Shown: piece by piece, positions 6,972 to 8,723 of the stretch | Layout: each line of letters starts with the position of its first letter | How positions within the stretch are numbered: position 1 is the stretch's first letter | Source: Gammaproteobacteria bacterium | GTDB taxonomy: Bacteria > Pseudomonadota > Gammaproteobacteria > Chromatiales > Chromatiaceae | Reading direction: 5' to 3' | DNA length: 8,723 bases | Assembly (NCBI GenBank): GCA_019136395.1 | Contig: JAGVUH010000427.1 | Coordinates: 1 to 8,723 of the forward strand | Notes under the pieces: generated by a model | Told to the model about the DNA's origin: nothing | The model's input: the letters and a program-made list of their open reading frames with translations, nothing else | Database searches by the model: none | Made by a program: the position numbers and the translations under genes

Positions 6972-8102
6972 CTACCGGCCCTGATAGTTCTCGGCATTGT
7001 CCCGGGTGACGATGCCTATACCGGTATCAATGTCCATCGGCAGGGGCGCCCCCAGCTTGGCCTGCCAAAGGGTGATGATCGACCAATAGCCCTGGGTGTG
7101 GGGCTTGGTGGCATAGGTGGAGTCGACAACGCCCTCGCGGATGAGTTGGATGGTCTCCGGCAGGTCATCCAGGCCAACGTTGTAGACCTGGCCGGTGAGG
7201 TTGGCCTCCTTGAGCGCCTGGGCGATACCGATCACCCCGCCGGCGTCACAGGACACCCAGCCCCGCAACCGGGGATGCTCGGCCATGATGGCCTTGGCCT
7301 GCTCCCGAGCGGTATCGATATCGTCGTGGTCGATGCCCTTGGCCACCAGTTTGATGCCGGGGTGCTCCTGGAAGAGCCGCTCATGGCACTCGGCGCGAAT
7401 CCGATGGTTCACGGCGGTGGGGACGCCCAACATGATGGCCACCTCGCCCTCGCCCCCCAACAGGGTCACCAGGCGCGAGGCCGCCAGCCGCGCCTGTTCG
7501 CAGAAGTCGTTACCAACGTAGGGCACTGCCATCCCGGCCGGCGGCTCGGAGTCGAAAAGGACCAGGGGGATGCCCTGCCGGCGAGCCAGGGCCAGGCTGG
7601 CCTGCTCGGCCTGGTCGTCGAGCAGATCCATGGCGATCCCATCGGGATTGGACGCGATCGCCTGCTCCAGGAGGCGCAACTGTTCGGCCACCTCCGCCTT
7701 CTGGGGGGGCTGATAGTCCAGGGTCACCGGCCGGCCGGTTTGTTGCTCGATCATCCGGGCCGCTTGTTTGGCGCCATCGTGCACCAGGTCGAACCAGGGA
7801 TGGACCACCTTGGGGATGATGACGAAGCGATAGGAGGCCGCTGGCTCAGTCGCTGGCTTGGCGGTGGATTCAGGTACTGCTTTGGCCGTGGGTCCTGCCG
7901 TCGTTCCGACCCTAGGTGCGGTCGTAGGTCCGGTCGACGTTCCAGCGGCGGGATCTGCCGCCGGTCCGGCTGCCGTTTCGGCCGCGGGTCCGGTTATGGG
8001 TCCGGCCGTTGTTCCGGCCATGAGTCCCGTCGTGGGTGCGCCCAACGCCAGGGCGGGGGACAGGGAACAGCAAGCCAACAGGGCGGACAGCAACGTACGC
8101 AT
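6972..8102 (-). CDS. Periplasmic ribose-binding-like substrate-binding protein (Peripla_BP_4 type) with long N-terminal linker
   Basis: Binds a small ligand, probably a sugar or sugar-like compound, outside the inner membrane. The start at 8102 is chosen because GGAGAG lies 6-7 bases upstream and a signal peptide follows at once (MRTLLSALLACC...PALA); an in-frame ATG at 8183 would bury it. Residues 21-90 are Ala/Gly/Thr/Pro-rich and look disordered. The folded part (about 91-376) follows the sugar-binding type I fold: FVIIPKVVHPWFDLVHDGAK at the start, the first-lobe segment NPDGIAMDLLD, VPYVGNDF, EVAIMLGVPTAVNHRIRAEC, the hinge segment GWVSCDAGGVIGIAQALKEA, NVGLDDLPETIQLIREG and a C-terminal TGIGIVT. 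Of 376 residues, the folded part is of usual family length. LLAC at residues 8-11 could alternatively be a lipobox. No ABC permease or ATPase is in view, so sensing (as for LuxP- or TorT-like proteins) is as likely as uptake. The ligand cannot be told. Confidence 0.9.
   Translation of the reverse strand: MRTLLSALLACCSLSPALALGAPTTGLMAGTTAGPITGPAAETAAGPAADPAAGTSTGPTTAPRVGTTAGPTAKAVPESTAKPATEPAASYRFVIIPKVVHPWFDLVHDGAKQAARMIEQQTGRPVTLDYQPPQKAEVAEQLRLLEQAIASNPDGIAMDLLDDQAEQASLALARRQGIPLVLFDSEPPAGMAVPYVGNDFCEQARLAASRLVTLLGGEGEVAIMLGVPTAVNHRIRAECHERLFQEHPGIKLVAKGIDHDDIDTAREQAKAIMAEHPRLRGWVSCDAGGVIGIAQALKEANLTGQVYNVGLDDLPETIQLIREGVVDSTYATKPHTQGYWSIITLWQAKLGAPLPMDIDTGIGIVTRDNAENYQGR
7833..8042 (-). 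repeat. Low-complexity Ala/Gly/Thr/Pro linker-coding segment
   Basis: Encodes residues 21-90 of the periplasmic binding protein, with recurring TAGP, TGP, AAGP and TTAG units. The DNA repeats GGTCCGG and GTTCCGG motifs about every 9-18 bases on the plus strand. Ribose-binding-type proteins normally go from the signal peptide almost directly into the first strand, so this is an insertion of roughly 70 residues. It could tether or space the domain from a membrane or partner, or be neutral expansion. Confidence 0.75.
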
Positions 8103-8198
8103 GACATCTCTCCGTAACTTGGGCGGGGCAGCGTGAGGGACGGGGGAAGGCATCAACGAAAGTTTAGCGTTAATGCGAGACACGCGCGCCTCACCTTC

Positions 8199-8221
8199 GT
8201 TACCAGAAAGCAGTTACCAGA
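8199..8221. promoter_or_regulatory. Direct repeat GTTACCAGA x2 upstream of the periplasmic protein gene
   Basis: Two exact 9-base copies (8199-8207 and 8213-8221), 14 bases apart from start to start, lie about 100 bases upstream of the ATG at 8102. The spacing, near one and a third helical turns, and the location suggest a possible operator. No known regulator site is recognised. The 154-base gap (8103-8256) otherwise holds only a short stem, GGCGTC/GACGCC at 8234-8254, near the transporter's 3' end, with no U-tract. Confidence 0.3.
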
Positions 8222-8256
8222 CAGTGGGCGAGTGGCGTCCTCTCACCCGACGCCCG

Positions 8257-8723
8257 TCACCCCAGCCAGGCAAAACCCAGGTTTACCAGCAGGGCATTGG
8301 CGGTATCGGCGAAGAGGGCGGCGGCCAGGGTGATCGCCAGCATCGCCCTGGGTGCCGGACCATAGCGGTCGGTCATGCGCCTCATGACCCCCAGGCCCAC
8401 GGGCATGGCCCCCATGGCGAAGCCGATGAAGCCGCCGGCGGCCACCGCGCCTTCGTAGCCCCGCCCCAGCAGGGGATAGACCAAGAGTAACGCCACCGCG
8501 CTGACGACGAGGATCTGGACGGCCAGGCTGGCCACCAGGGGGAGGATGAAGGCATCCAATTCCCAAAGCTTGAGCCCCATCATGCTGATGGCAAGGAAGA
8601 GGCGCAGGGCGACGGTGCCGGTCAGGTCCGCGACCGTCGTATCCACCGGGTGCCCGAGCAGGTCGGCCGCGTTCGTGAGGATCACCGCCACCAGCATCAC
8701 CGCCAGGAAGCCGGGCACCACCA
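8257..8723 (-). CDS. GltS-like sodium:glutamate/carboxylate symporter, C-terminal part (5' end outside window)
   Basis: Inner-membrane protein; about 155 residues are visible, ending at TGA 8257-8259. The frame is open to the right edge, so the true start lies outside; the GTG at 8721 is probably not the start. Four strongly hydrophobic segments are seen, including ILPLVASLAVQILVVSAVAL and AMLAITLAAALFADTANALL. A Gly-rich re-entrant-like stretch, GFIGFAMGAMP, followed by DRYGPAPRAM and FADTAN, resembles the second half of GltS transporters (GFxxGATP, RYGP, FxDxxN). The middle motif has GAMP where GltS usually has GATP, so this may be a diverged paralogue with another substrate, possibly another carboxylate. 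It would move its substrate inward with Na+. It is 154 bases from the next gene, so a shared transcript is uncertain. Confidence 0.72.
   Translation of the reverse strand, partial: VVPGFLAVMLVAVILTNAADLLGHPVDTTVADLTGTVALRLFLAISMMGLKLWELDAFILPLVASLAVQILVVSAVALLLVYPLLGRGYEGAVAAGGFIGFAMGAMPVGLGVMRRMTDRYGPAPRAMLAITLAAALFADTANALLVNLGFAWLG

Noticed and set aside
7098..8117. 339-residue plus-strand open frame
   Set aside because: Antisense to the periplasmic binding protein; its Gly/Arg/Ser-rich end mirrors the linker repeats.
8103..8183. Earlier ATG codons (8183, 8153) for the periplasmic protein
   Set aside because: They would place the signal peptide internally, and the ATG at 8102 has a good GGAGAG ribosome site.

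Overview
The window is GC-rich DNA, probably from a proteobacterium. All recognisable genes lie on the minus strand. Soluble multidomain signalling proteins and G/C-rich intergenic repeats suggest a gammaproteobacterium (for example a Chromatiales-like one). That placement is inference from style, not from a marker gene.

Reading in the direction of transcription (right to left), the layout is as follows. (1) 8723-8257 is the C-terminal part of a GltS-like sodium:carboxylate symporter, cut by the window edge. (2) 8102-6972 is a ribose-binding-protein-like periplasmic protein with a signal peptide and an unusual Ala/Gly/Thr/Pro-rich linker of about 70 residues. (3) 6787-5609 is a soluble PAS-GGDEF diguanylate cyclase with an intact GGEEF active site, an RxxD inhibitory site and three copies of a decapeptide. 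(4) 5437-2691 is a CheB-CheR-PAS fusion gene broken near 3875: about 50 residues of the CheR domain are missing and the frame changes, leaving a CheB/partial-CheR fragment and a PAS/coiled-coil/PAS fragment. (5) 2629-1 is a large soluble hybrid histidine kinase (PAS-PAS-HisKA-HATPase-REC-start of HPt). It runs off the left edge, so it has no stop codon in the window.

The genes are separated by 154, 184, 171 and 61 bases. Only the last two look tightly linked. The 171- and 184-base gaps each carry one copy of a dispersed G/C-rich hairpin repeat of about 60 bases. Four consecutive genes carry low-complexity or tandem-repeat segments ahead of their first folded domain, which suggests local repeat expansion.

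Functionally this is a sensory/signalling neighbourhood: a periplasmic ligand binder without transporter partners in view, a c-di-GMP synthase, a chemotaxis-type methylesterase/methyltransferase fusion and a phosphorelay kinase. Nothing in the window physically links the periplasmic protein to the cytoplasmic ones. I see no RNA genes, transposases, CRISPR arrays or phage genes. The long plus-strand open frames are antisense shadows of these GC-rich genes.
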